A DNA stretch of 11,436 nt from an uncultured bacterium (GTDB lineage Bacteria; Desulfobacterota; Binatia; HRBIN30): NCBI GenBank assembly GCA_937975525.1, contig CALJUJ010000439.1:1-11436 (forward strand), read 5' to 3'. A model generated the notes under the pieces. It was not told the origin of the DNA. It saw only the letters and a program-made list of their open reading frames with translations, and did not search any database. Positions 1 to 6,617 of this stretch are shown here, in pieces. The position numbers were made by a program, and so were the translations under genes. How positions within the stretch are numbered: position 1 is the first letter of the stretch; each line of letters opens with the position of its first letter.

Positions 1-38
1 ACCGGAGGGTCGCCAGAGCTACGTCGGCGACCTGTGCT

Positions 39-875
39 TCACGCGACGGTTACGTTGCGGGAGTCCCGGTAGACAGCAGCACCGGTCTCGTCGTTCGCCG
101 CCCTCTTGAACCCGACGGAAGCGACCCGTTCTGACAGCCCGGCGCCGGCGAGACTGCTCTCCGCTTCGGTGAGCATGATGCCGTCTCGCCCGACAAGGTA
201 GCTGCGGTACGTGGAAGTGGGCATGCCGTCCTTCAAGATGGCCTGCATCACTTCCTCATCGAGAGCAGCAAGGACGTAGCCGGTGACTTGCTCGCCGTCC
301 CGAACGGCGGCGCCGAAGTGCATGCCGAGCCGACCGTCTCGGTGACGATGGACGCGTCCCGCGGCAGGTCCAGGCGAACTGCCGACGGCCTCGACGATGC
401 CAGACAGCTCGAATGCCTGAAGGCCGTGGCTGCGTGTTCCCACACCCGCTAGTTCGTGCCACCCCGGGTCGTAGAGGCCGATCGCCTCGTACATGCCGTA
501 CTTGGTAGCGAACGTGGACAGGAACGCCGACGTCACCTGTGCCGTCTGGCTGGTCTGCGAGTCAGCCGAGCACTCGTGACGCACGGCCGGGCAGGCAGCG
601 AGGAACGCAGCGTCGGCCAGGCGCTCCGAAAGCCACATCTCGAGGCGCTGCCGTCGCGACTCCGTGAGTTCTGCAAGCCGTTCAGCCGCCGTGTCGAGTA
701 CGGCTTGGCGTGCGCAGTGGTATCCCTGTCCGGCCAGCAGAAACATCGGAACGAGTGCGATCAGCAGCGACCAGATCAGGAGATGGCGGCGCAGGGAGCG
801 CGGAGGCTTCTTCGATCGGGCCGGACGCCGCCCGCGATGAGCCCTCATTCGGCTAGGTTCTGGTGATCGGGACAT
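39..875 (-). CDS. Membrane-anchored Cache-like sensor, truncated before any output domain
   Basis: 278 residues from the ATG at 875. A basic, Arg-rich cytoplasmic stretch (about residues 1-30) leads into one hydrophobic segment (about 31-48, 'HLLIWSLLIALVPMFLLAG'), then a helical stalk and an extracytoplasmic domain. The domain contains 'KYGMYEAIGLYD' and 'YLVGRDGIMLT', which resemble dCache domains of sensor histidine kinases and chemoreceptors. Family members normally continue to a second membrane helix, HAMP and a kinase or signalling domain. Here a TGA at 39-41 ends the frame before a second helix. The next bases in the same frame do not resume a Cache-like sequence. It may be a truncated remnant, a frameshifted gene, or a stand-alone sensor. 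The start is uncertain: TTG 953, ATG 908 and ATG 848 are in frame, and none has a good Shine-Dalgarno site. It is divergent from the + strand genes. The ligand is unknown. Confidence 0.55.
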   Translation of the reverse strand: MSRSPEPSRMRAHRGRRPARSKKPPRSLRRHLLIWSLLIALVPMFLLAGQGYHCARQAVLDTAAERLAELTESRRQRLEMWLSERLADAAFLAACPAVRHECSADSQTSQTAQVTSAFLSTFATKYGMYEAIGLYDPGWHELAGVGTRSHGLQAFELSGIVEAVGSSPGPAAGRVHRHRDGRLGMHFGAAVRDGEQVTGYVLAALDEEVMQAILKDGMPTSTYRSYLVGRDGIMLTEAESSLAGAGLSERVASVGFKRAANDETGAAVYRDSRNVTVA

Positions 876-1145
876 CAGAAGCTGGTGAGTGAGACACCAC
901 GGCACCATCGCGGCGGGTCGTTGCCGGTCCTCGGTCGCAGTGCGGCCAGGCAACTTCGCCGATGTTCGTAGTCGAGGCCCGAGGCGAGCATGCTGGTAGG
1001 GACAGGAGGATCAGGCGTCGAGGTGAATGCGGACGCCCGGCGAGGCCGGAGCAAGTCGAGTGCCGCTGCGCCGGCCTGACACGCTACCGGCACGGGCGTT
1101 GCTCAGCCACCCAGCGACTCCACCTGACTCCCACTGGCGGTCGTC
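876..1145. other. Divergent intergenic region, no clear promoter
   Basis: This non-coding stretch separates the - strand sensor from the + strand gene series, so it should hold promoters for both directions. I see no convincing -35/-10 pair. One modest inverted repeat is present: AGGCCGG (1043-1049) against CCGGCCT (1071-1077), a 7-bp stem with a 21-base loop. A Shine-Dalgarno-like GGAGGA lies at 1005-1010, but no well-placed gene start follows it. Confidence 0.4.
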
Positions 1146-1232
1146 ATGAATCGAATCATCACCCCGTTCGTTCGCTGGTTGCTGCTTGCATGCACGCTGA
1201 TTGTCCTCTCCGGATGCGGCGGATGCCACTGA
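1146..1232 (+). CDS. 28-residue lipoprotein-like small peptide
   Basis: A short reading frame of 28 codons. It starts 'MNRIITPFVRW', continues with a hydrophobic core, and reaches a textbook lipobox LSGC with the acylatable Cys at residue 24. The predicted mature part is only C-G-G-C-H, which also spells CxxCH. The layout (basic n-region, Leu-rich h-region, lipobox) is that of a signal-peptidase-II substrate, so this is unlikely to be random. The Shine-Dalgarno is weak (GGCGG just upstream). The stop lies 14 bases before the next start, with that gene's AAGGAG in between, which suggests co-expression and possible translational coupling. The function is unknown. It may be a membrane micro-lipoprotein, a metal-binding stub or a leader peptide. 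Confidence 0.55.
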   Translation: MNRIITPFVRWLLLACTLIVLSGCGGCH

Positions 1233-1246
1233 CCAAGGAGACTCCC

Positions 1247-2233
1247 ATGAAGCCCACGACCCGTTGCCTTCTTGCAATCCTCGTTCTGGCGGTGTCGCTG
1301 TGCGGCCAGAGCGTCACACTACGCACCGGCGAGGTTCTCATCGGACGTGTCGTCGACGTGACCGACGGGACGTTCCGGATGGAACTGACGTTCCCGAAGG
1401 AAGAGATGCGCGAACTTTCGCGCGCCGAGATCATTCCGCGCTCCGTCTACGACGTGTTGGCGGCACGCATCGATCAAGGCAACGGTGGGGCCCACCTCGA
1501 CCTGGCCGCAGTCTGCGAGGATCTTGGCCTGTTCGCCTTTGCGATTGCGGAAGCGCGCCAGGCGGCGAAGCTGGATCCGGCGCTGGGCGCGAAGGCGAAG
1601 CGGGTGGAGCAGCAGTCGCGCGAGCAGATCGCGGCGCGGATTCTGCAAGCCGCGCAAGCGGACTTCGAGGATGGTCGCCTGGGTTCTGCCCAACTCGCGG
1701 CGCATGCCGTCGCCCACGACTACGGGGATACGAGATCCGCCAGGGATGCAACGAAGCTGGCGGCGAAGATCGCGGACCAGAAGCGGCCGAGCGCGCACGA
1801 GGCGACGGGAGAGGAGATCGCGTCGGCCGTCAAGAGCGTTCGAAGCGTGCTCGAGAAGGTGGTCAAGGACCTGGACGTGCCGGCTCACGGAGACATGCGT
1901 CAGCAGCGGGGGCTGCAGCGTGCGATCTCCCGGCTCGAGAAGGTCTGGAGCGAGGTTGGCGACCTCGTTGCGCCACGGCCGCCGGTCGAGCGGGACGAGA
2001 CGACGACCGCGGCATCCCCGGCTGAGCGCCTGGAAGCGGTGCAGGACGAGCTCCGCGCCCGCCTCACGACCGCCTACCTTGCCCTCGGGACGATCTACCT
2101 CGAGCGGCGCGCGTTGCCCGATGCCGACGAGTGGTGCAACAAGGCATGTGACCTCGATCCAGAGAACAAGTCCTCCCACGCGCTGCACCGCCTGATCTTG
2201 CAAGCGAAGATCGTGGACGGGTGGGGCTACTGA
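1247..2233 (+). CDS. Secreted TPR-like protein of unknown function
   Basis: 328 residues. The ATG at 1247 is chosen because it begins a Sec signal peptide ('MKPTTRCLLAILVLAVSLCG', cleavage near residues 20-22) and has AAGGAG six bases upstream; the open frame back to 962 has no signal-like sequence. The mature protein opens with a small beta-rich segment ('LRTGEVLIGRVVDV', about 25-38). The rest is strongly helical and Ala/Glu/Arg-rich. Two stretches resemble tetratricopeptide repeats: about 83-112, with 'FAIAEARQAAKLDP', and about 272-305, with 'AYLALGTIYLERRALPDADEW' and then 'CDLDP'. A charged middle part (about 185-240) may form a coiled coil. TPR-type proteins usually act as scaffolds for protein complexes, here in the periplasm or outer envelope. 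No enzyme motif is visible and the partner is unknown. Confidence 0.8.
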   Translation: MKPTTRCLLAILVLAVSLCGQSVTLRTGEVLIGRVVDVTDGTFRMELTFPKEEMRELSRAEIIPRSVYDVLAARIDQGNGGAHLDLAAVCEDLGLFAFAIAEARQAAKLDPALGAKAKRVEQQSREQIAARILQAAQADFEDGRLGSAQLAAHAVAHDYGDTRSARDATKLAAKIADQKRPSAHEATGEEIASAVKSVRSVLEKVVKDLDVPAHGDMRQQRGLQRAISRLEKVWSEVGDLVAPRPPVERDETTTAASPAERLEAVQDELRARLTTAYLALGTIYLERRALPDADEWCNKACDLDPENKSSHALHRLILQAKIVDGWGY

Positions 2234-2265
2234 ACCAACGGAACCCGGTGGCGAGGCATCAAGTC

Positions 2266-3237
2266 ATGAATTCCGGTGGAGCCCCCAACGGTGTCCTGGG
2301 CGAGAACGAATCGCCGCAGGCTCGGCAGTGGGCCGTCGTGCTCGCAGGTGGAAGCGGTTCGCGGCTTGAGCCGTTGACGTCGCGCTACATGGGCGGCCAT
2401 GTCCCCAAGCAGTACTGCTCACTGTTCGGGGACCGATCGCTCCTCGGCGACGCCCTCGAGCGCGCTCAGCAGTTCACGGCGCGCGAACGCATCGTGACGA
2501 TTGTCGCGAGCAACCATCGCCCCTACTGGGAGCGAGACCTGCAAGGCATGGATCCCCGCAACGTGATCGTTCAGCCGTTGAACCGGGGCACGGCTGCCGG
2601 CGTGCTCCTGCCCTTGTTGGAGATCGCCACGCGCGATCCGGCTGCGCATGTCACCCTGTTGCCGGCAGATCACTTCTTCACGCACGAAGATCTGCTCGTG
2701 CGGGCGATCCGGGACGCCCAACGAATCGTGGCCCGATCAACGGATCGACTGGTCCTCGTTGGCATGAAGCCGGAGGACGCAGAGTCCGACTACGGCTGGA
2801 TCCTCCCCGCTGGGCATGTCGATGGCGGCCTGCGAGTCCGGCGTTTCGTCGAGAAGCCCACCCGGGCGGAAGCGGCTCGGCTGCTGCGGCAGGGTGCGGT
2901 CTGGAACGGGTTCTACCTCACGGCGTCGGTGCAAGCGCTCCTGGGGCTCTTCATGGAGCGTGCTCCGGGTCTCTTGGCAGCACTTCGAGCAGCCGATGCA
3001 CAACAAGGGTTGGGCGAGATCTACGAGAGCATGCCCCCGAGTGACTTCTGTCGCGACCTTCTGGCCGGGTACGAGGAACATCTGGATCTCGTGGTGGCTC
3101 CGGAGTGTGGCTGGACCGATCTGGGCACGCCAGCCCGTGTTACCCGTTGTGCGCGCTCGTACGAGCAGCGCCTGGGGACTCCTGGTCAGGGCCTTGCAGC
3201 AGCAGCATTGCGGACTTGGGCAGCGCATGGCGAGTGA
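2266..3237 (+). CDS. Mannose-1-phosphate guanylyltransferase-type nucleotidyltransferase
   Basis: 323 residues. The family transfers a nucleoside monophosphate to a sugar 1-phosphate. The best match by motif is GTP plus mannose 1-phosphate giving GDP-mannose, in the cytoplasm, for glycan or exopolysaccharide synthesis. Visible are the nucleotide-binding signature 'AGGSGSRLEPLTS' (27-39) with 'PKQY' (47-50), 'LLPADHF' (131-137) at the metal site, 'FVEKP' (194-198), 'WNGFY' (213-217) and 'GWTDLGTP' (282-289). All are typical of the mannose-1-P guanylyltransferase branch. The length suits a single-domain enzyme without the C-terminal isomerase (cupin) half seen in bifunctional ManC/AlgA. The ATG at 2266 has GAGG about nine bases upstream. 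A GTG at 2221 is also in frame and would overlap the preceding stop. Sugar specificity is not proven by sequence; no other sugar-nucleotide gene is in the window. Confidence 0.85.
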   Translation: MNSGGAPNGVLGENESPQARQWAVVLAGGSGSRLEPLTSRYMGGHVPKQYCSLFGDRSLLGDALERAQQFTARERIVTIVASNHRPYWERDLQGMDPRNVIVQPLNRGTAAGVLLPLLEIATRDPAAHVTLLPADHFFTHEDLLVRAIRDAQRIVARSTDRLVLVGMKPEDAESDYGWILPAGHVDGGLRVRRFVEKPTRAEAARLLRQGAVWNGFYLTASVQALLGLFMERAPGLLAALRAADAQQGLGEIYESMPPSDFCRDLLAGYEEHLDLVVAPECGWTDLGTPARVTRCARSYEQRLGTPGQGLAAAALRTWAAHGE

Positions 3238-3266
3238 CACATTCAGAGTTCTTTCAGGAGGAATCG

Positions 3267-3593
3267 ATGCAAGACACCAGCAACCTCGAGAAGGCAATCG
3301 CCTTCTCTTTCGTGGCCGCGCTCGCAACGAGCTGCGGTACCGTAGCTCCGGAGAGTGCCGGCAAAACGCCGGTCTGCCAGGAGTGCTTCGACGCGGTGAG
3401 TCGTGCTCGAGTCGACCATCCGGCATCGGGCCCCACCCACAACGAGGTCTTGCGGACCTACCAGTGCCCATGCTGCAAGACGCAGATGTCCGTCTACATC
3501 GCGAACGGAGTGCACATGGTCAAGTGTGGCGGCTGCGCGGTCGACGGCGTCGCCTGGGACCGCTGCAGTTCGTCGCCGCACGACGGCCGGTAG
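3267..3593 (+). CDS. Small Cys-rich putative lipoprotein with zinc-ribbon-like pairs
   Basis: 108 residues. The ATG at 3267 follows AGGAGG with good spacing; the longer frame from GTG 3105 overlaps the upstream gene and lacks a signal. The N-terminus has a hydrophobic run ('IAFSFVAALATSC') ending at Cys23, a plausible but non-canonical lipobox (ATSC). The mature part contains CxxC at 37-40, CxCC at 67-70 ('CPCC'), CxxC at 87-90 ('CGGC') and a single Cys100, with His at 51, 58, 83 and 105. Such paired Cys knuckles usually bind Zn, and some bind Cu or Fe. I do not recognise the family. It lies 29 bases after the nucleotidyltransferase gene and just upstream of the metal-linked redox genes. A role as an envelope metal-binding protein is inferred from composition and context only. 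Confidence 0.7.
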   Translation: MQDTSNLEKAIAFSFVAALATSCGTVAPESAGKTPVCQECFDAVSRARVDHPASGPTHNEVLRTYQCPCCKTQMSVYIANGVHMVKCGGCAVDGVAWDRCSSSPHDGR

Positions 3594-3594
3594 C

Positions 3595-3620
3595 GCCACT
3601 GTCGTTCGCCATGGAGTGGC
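3595..3620 (+). terminator. Weak hairpin just after the Cys-rich lipoprotein gene
   Basis: GCCACT (3595-3600) pairs with AGTGGC (3615-3620), giving a 6-bp stem with a 14-base loop. It begins right after the TAG stop at 3591-3593. There is no T-run, so it is not a canonical intrinsic terminator. It may weakly separate the upstream genes from the redox operon, or protect mRNA ends. Confidence 0.25.
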
Positions 3621-3642
3621 AATAACGAGTGAGTGTGCCTAC

Positions 3643-3689
3643 GCACCGGCAATGACTCGGGTGCCGGTGTCGAGACCAACCCGAGTCGT
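3643..3689 (+). promoter_or_regulatory. Two overlapping, mutually exclusive inverted repeats upstream of the redox operon
   Basis: Hairpin A: CACCGGCA (3644-3651) pairs perfectly with TGCCGGTG (3662-3669) around a 10-base loop. Hairpin B: GACTCGGGT (3654-3662) pairs perfectly with ACCCGAGTC (3679-3687) around a 16-base loop. An outer U-G and an A-T pair could extend B to 3652-3689. The arms interleave: the 5' arm of B is the loop of A plus the first base of A's 3' arm, so both cannot form at once. B ends right beside the Shine-Dalgarno GGAGAG (3690-3695) of the ATG at 3703. This could be an RNA switch governing ribosome access, or, as DNA, dyad operators for a metal-responsive regulator. I know no described riboswitch that matches it. 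Confidence 0.5.
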
Positions 3690-3702
3690 GGAGAGATGAG
3701 CG

Positions 3703-4710
3703 ATGACGAACATGAGAAAAGAGAAGACGCGAGTCTATTCCCTCGCCTTGGCGTGCGCCCTCATCGCGGGGGCTACAGCAGCGGCTCAGGCGCCGCCGAC
3801 GGGGCACGAAGACCACAAGCAGCACGCAGAGCACGTGGGTCAACAGGAGCCCTCGCTCGCCGACCAGATTGCGGAGCTCAGGGCCAAGGTCGCGAAGCTC
3901 GAAACCGCTCTGCTTCAGAACCACCATGGCCAGTCTCAACAGCCTGCAGGACAGGGACCCGCAGCGGGCAGCATGCAGGCAACTGGGGGCATGGGAACAG
4001 CAGCCCCTAGCGGGTCGATGGGCATGGGCGGAATGGCATCCTCTGGCATGGGCGGCATGGGTAGCGGTGGCATGGGGATGGGCGGAATGGGCATGGGCAA
4101 GACGGGTGGCGGCATGGGCATGGACGGTATGGGCATGGGTGGCATGCGCATGGGCATGAACGGCATGAACATGAGCGCATCCGGCTCCATGGCACCTTCG
4201 CAAGCGACCGACAGCTCGAGCATGTCCATGGGTCCGATGCCGGGAATGGGGCAGAGCCAATCGAGACAGATGCGCATGATGGGCTCGATGGGCCAAGCGT
4301 CCGCCTCTCGGACGGCCGTTCTGTCGGTCTTGCCGGGCTTCCCAGGAGCGTCGCACATCTACCACATCGGCGCCAACACCCACTTCCTGGACTACGCGGA
4401 GGCGTTGGGGCTTTCTCACGAGCAGCACCGGCAACTGTCAGAACTCCACGCGCAGTCAGAGCTGCAACAGAACGACATGCAGCGCTCCCTGGACAAGCTC
4501 GAGCAAGACCTGTGGGTGCTCACGAGCGCTGGCCAGCCGGATGGCGATGCGATCAGTCGCAAGATTCGGGAGATCGCAACACAGACAGCAGAGATGCGGC
4601 TGCAGTTCATTCGCAGCGTCGGCGAGGCGGCGAGCGTGCTGACGGACGCCCAGCGTCGACAGCTGGTCGGCGACTACGCAACCGATACTGATGCTCAGAG
4701 CGGCAAATGA
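3703..4710 (+). CDS. Met-rich CpxP/ZraP-like periplasmic metal-linked protein
   Basis: 335 residues; ATG 3703 is preceded by GGAGAG (an ATG at 3712 is also possible). Order: signal peptide (about 1-29, ending 'ATAAAQ'); a His-rich segment (34-44, 'GHEDHKQHAEH'); a short helix ('LADQIAELRAKVAKLETALL', 52-71); a long Gly/Met tract (about 91-196) with about 29 Met in 106 residues, mainly GMGM/GGMG units; then a helical C-terminal domain (about 219-325) containing 'HIYHIGANTHFLD', 'ALGLSHEQHRQLSEL' and 'LTDAQRRQL'. The last two resemble the LTxxQ-type helices of CpxP/Spy/ZraP proteins, which are periplasmic chaperones or metal-stress sensors. Met clusters of this kind bind Cu(I) in CopB, CopA and PcoE-like proteins. 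Likely role: periplasmic copper (or Ag) buffering or sensing. Its stop overlaps the next start (ATGA), tying it to the reductase. The function is inferred; the metal is not proven. Confidence 0.75.
   Translation: MTNMRKEKTRVYSLALACALIAGATAAAQAPPTGHEDHKQHAEHVGQQEPSLADQIAELRAKVAKLETALLQNHHGQSQQPAGQGPAAGSMQATGGMGTAAPSGSMGMGGMASSGMGGMGSGGMGMGGMGMGKTGGGMGMDGMGMGGMRMGMNGMNMSASGSMAPSQATDSSSMSMGPMPGMGQSQSRQMRMMGSMGQASASRTAVLSVLPGFPGASHIYHIGANTHFLDYAEALGLSHEQHRQLSELHAQSELQQNDMQRSLDKLEQDLWVLTSAGQPDGDAISRKIREIATQTAEMRLQFIRSVGEAASVLTDAQRRQLVGDYATDTDAQSGK
4018..4173 (+). repeat. Degenerate tandem repeat encoding Gly/Met units
   Basis: Irregular repetitions of GGCATGGGC and GGAATGGGC units lie inside the preceding coding sequence and encode GMG/GGM repeats (protein residues 106-157). 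Units are not identical in length, with spacers such as AAGACGGGTGGC. The tract keeps the reading frame, so length variation between strains would change the number of Met ligands without a frameshift. Confidence 0.7.
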
Positions 4711-6617
4711 AGCGACTGCCCGCACGGAAGGAAGGCACGAGCAGTCGCTCCACCTGGTTCTCGGCCATGCGCGCGATCGCGGTCGGCATCGCGTTGGGCG
4801 TCGGCGCAGCGGCGCAGGTTTCGCCTGCGGAGCACGCCAAGCACCATCCTGGGCAGCAAGGCCCCGAGCAGCAAGGCGCAGGTGCGGCCCCGGGCAGCCA
4901 GGCAGACGGCGCCGGTGATGCTGGCGGGATGGGAATGGGCGGGATGGGAGAAATGATGAAGAGCATGGGCGTGCCACCGCCCAAGGAGCTCTACCCATCC
5001 TTGATGGCGTTGCCCGATCTTCCCCTCGAGGCGCGTGCCGAGGTACAGGCCAAGGCGCACGAGCGCATGAGGTCGGGGACGTCCCGAATGTCGGAAGGAC
5101 TCGACCGCCTCGCAGCTGCGGCACCAGGCAGCGACTGGCAGCTGATGCAGGCGGCCGTGGCGATGATCCGTGATGGCGTGGCAGAACTCGACAGTGGTCT
5201 CGCGGCGCACCGCGCGCTGGCCGAGGGCCAGGCACCGCGCAGCGTGGCGATGCGCTGGTTCAAGACCGAGATGAGCATGCTATCGCCCGTGTCGCAACCG
5301 GTATCGCCGGGGCCGATGGGGCTCGGGTGGTTTCACTTCTCGGCGATGGTCGCGTTGATCGCGTTCACTGGGGCGATGGTATGGATGTACTTCCACAAGA
5401 TGCGACGGGCAGCAAGCCTCATCGACGCCCTTACCGAGCGCCGCGGGGGCAGCCAGGAAGCAGGAGGCCTGGGCGCAGGAACCGAGGCCACTGCCTCGGC
5501 GGCAGGGAGGAGCAGTTCTGAAGCAAGCCGGTCAGCGACGAAGCCGGGACGTTGGGCGGGCAAGCTGCGCATCTGTCGAGTGTTCGAAGAGACGCCGACG
5601 ATCAAGACCTTCCGACTGATCGCGGAAGGCGGGTCGATGGTTCCATTCCAGTTCCAGGCGGGTCAATTCCTGACTGTGGCGGTGAAGATCGGAGAGAATG
5701 TTGTCAAGAGGTCGTACACGATTGCCTCGGCACCCAGTGTCCAGGGCTACGTGGAGATCACCGTCAAGCGCGAGGAGAACGGGACGGTGTCGAAGCACCT
5801 TCATGACCAAGTCAAAGAGGGCGACGCGCTCGACGTCTCCGCCCCGATGGGCAAGTTCTGCTTCACGGGAAAGGAGTCGTCGAGCATCGTGCTGATCGGC
5901 GCCGGCGTCGGGGTTACGCCGCTGATGAGCGTCGTCCGCTACCTGACGGACATCGGATGGCCGGGACACGTCACGCTGCTGTTTGCATGCCGCGACCAAC
6001 GTGAGTTCCTGTTCCGCGCCGAACTGGAGGCGTTGCAGCGGCGCCATTCGAATCTGTCGGTAGTGACGACACTCACACGCGAAGAGGACGAGTCGTGGAA
6101 GGGCCCGCGCGGTCGCTGGACCAAGGATATGATCGCGAGCTCGGTGCCCGATTTGCCCAAGCAGCGGATCCACGTCTGCGGGCCGAAACCGATGATGGAA
6201 GCGACGAAGGACATCCTCGCGGAACTCGGCGTACCGGCGGCGAACATCAAGACCGAGGCGTTCGGTGGCAGCAAAGAGAAGCTGCGCGGCAGCAGCGGCG
6301 ACCCGCAAGACGTGGAGGGTGTGGCTCGCGCTGTCGACACTCCCGATGTCGCCACGCAAGCCAGCGTGGCCTTCGCTCGGTCCGGCAAGAGCGGCTCCTT
6401 CGAAAGGGACGACACGATCCTGGACGTGGCGGACCGGATCGGGGTCGACATCGACAACTCCTGCCGCGCGGGTACATGCGGCTCGTGCAAGGTCCGGCTC
6501 CTCGAGGGGGCGGTCGAGATGGAGATCGAGGACGGTCTCGAACCCGGCGAGAAGGAGAGTGGATGGGTCCTGGCATGCCAGGCCAAGTCATCTGCCAGTG
6601 TGAAGGTCGATGCCTGA
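4707..6617 (+). CDS. Membrane-anchored FAD/NAD(P)H/[2Fe-2S] reductase with Met-rich periplasmic N-terminus
   Basis: 636 residues. Order: N-terminal signal or anchor (about 19-37, 'GAAAQ'); His/Met segment ('AEHAKHH' 41-47; 'GGMGMGGMGEMM' 73-84); a helical periplasmic domain (about 92-195); membrane helix (about 211-229) followed by KMRR, which puts the rest in the cytoplasm; a low-complexity linker (about 245-282); a ferredoxin-reductase fold with FAD motif 'RSYTIAS' (335-341), NAD(P) motif 'GAGVGVTPLMS' (398-408) and 'CGPKPMM' (491-497); then a plant-type [2Fe-2S] domain with C586-x4-C591-x2-C594-x29-C624. The FAD, NAD, ferredoxin order is that of PaaE/phthalate dioxygenase reductase-type enzymes. 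It would take electrons from NAD(P)H and pass them on, most likely to the membrane protein encoded next, whose start overlaps it by 8 bases. No oxygenase is nearby. The reductase assignment is strong; the fused periplasmic part is unusual and of unknown function. Confidence 0.88.
   Translation: MKRLPARKEGTSSRSTWFSAMRAIAVGIALGVGAAAQVSPAEHAKHHPGQQGPEQQGAGAAPGSQADGAGDAGGMGMGGMGEMMKSMGVPPPKELYPSLMALPDLPLEARAEVQAKAHERMRSGTSRMSEGLDRLAAAAPGSDWQLMQAAVAMIRDGVAELDSGLAAHRALAEGQAPRSVAMRWFKTEMSMLSPVSQPVSPGPMGLGWFHFSAMVALIAFTGAMVWMYFHKMRRAASLIDALTERRGGSQEAGGLGAGTEATASAAGRSSSEASRSATKPGRWAGKLRICRVFEETPTIKTFRLIAEGGSMVPFQFQAGQFLTVAVKIGENVVKRSYTIASAPSVQGYVEITVKREENGTVSKHLHDQVKEGDALDVSAPMGKFCFTGKESSSIVLIGAGVGVTPLMSVVRYLTDIGWPGHVTLLFACRDQREFLFRAELEALQRRHSNLSVVTTLTREEDESWKGPRGRWTKDMIASSVPDLPKQRIHVCGPKPMMEATKDILAELGVPAANIKTEAFGGSKEKLRGSSGDPQDVEGVARAVDTPDVATQASVAFARSGKSGSFERDDTILDVADRIGVDIDNSCRAGTCGSCKVRLLEGAVEMEIEDGLEPGEKESGWVLACQAKSSASVKVDA

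Noticed and set aside
1027..1149. 40-codon frame whose TGA overlaps the start of the small lipoprotein (ATGA)
   Set aside because: Composition is Pro/Arg/Ser-rich with no signal or domain, and the Shine-Dalgarno placement is poor. It is probably chance in GC-rich DNA, although a leader peptide cannot be excluded.
962..1246. N-terminal extension of the TPR-like protein from position 962
   Set aside because: The extension is Arg-rich without domain character. The ATG at 1247 has AAGGAG at good spacing and starts a signal peptide, and the 28-residue lipoprotein frame occupies part of this stretch.
4018..4173. CRISPR-like or satellite array
   Set aside because: Units are short, irregular and in frame within a coding sequence. 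There are no spacers of constant length.
3936..4358. - strand frame with repeated Met/Pro residues opposite the Met-rich gene
   Set aside because: It is the complement of the GGCATGGGC repeats, so its regularity comes from the sense-strand repeat. No start context or domain supports it.
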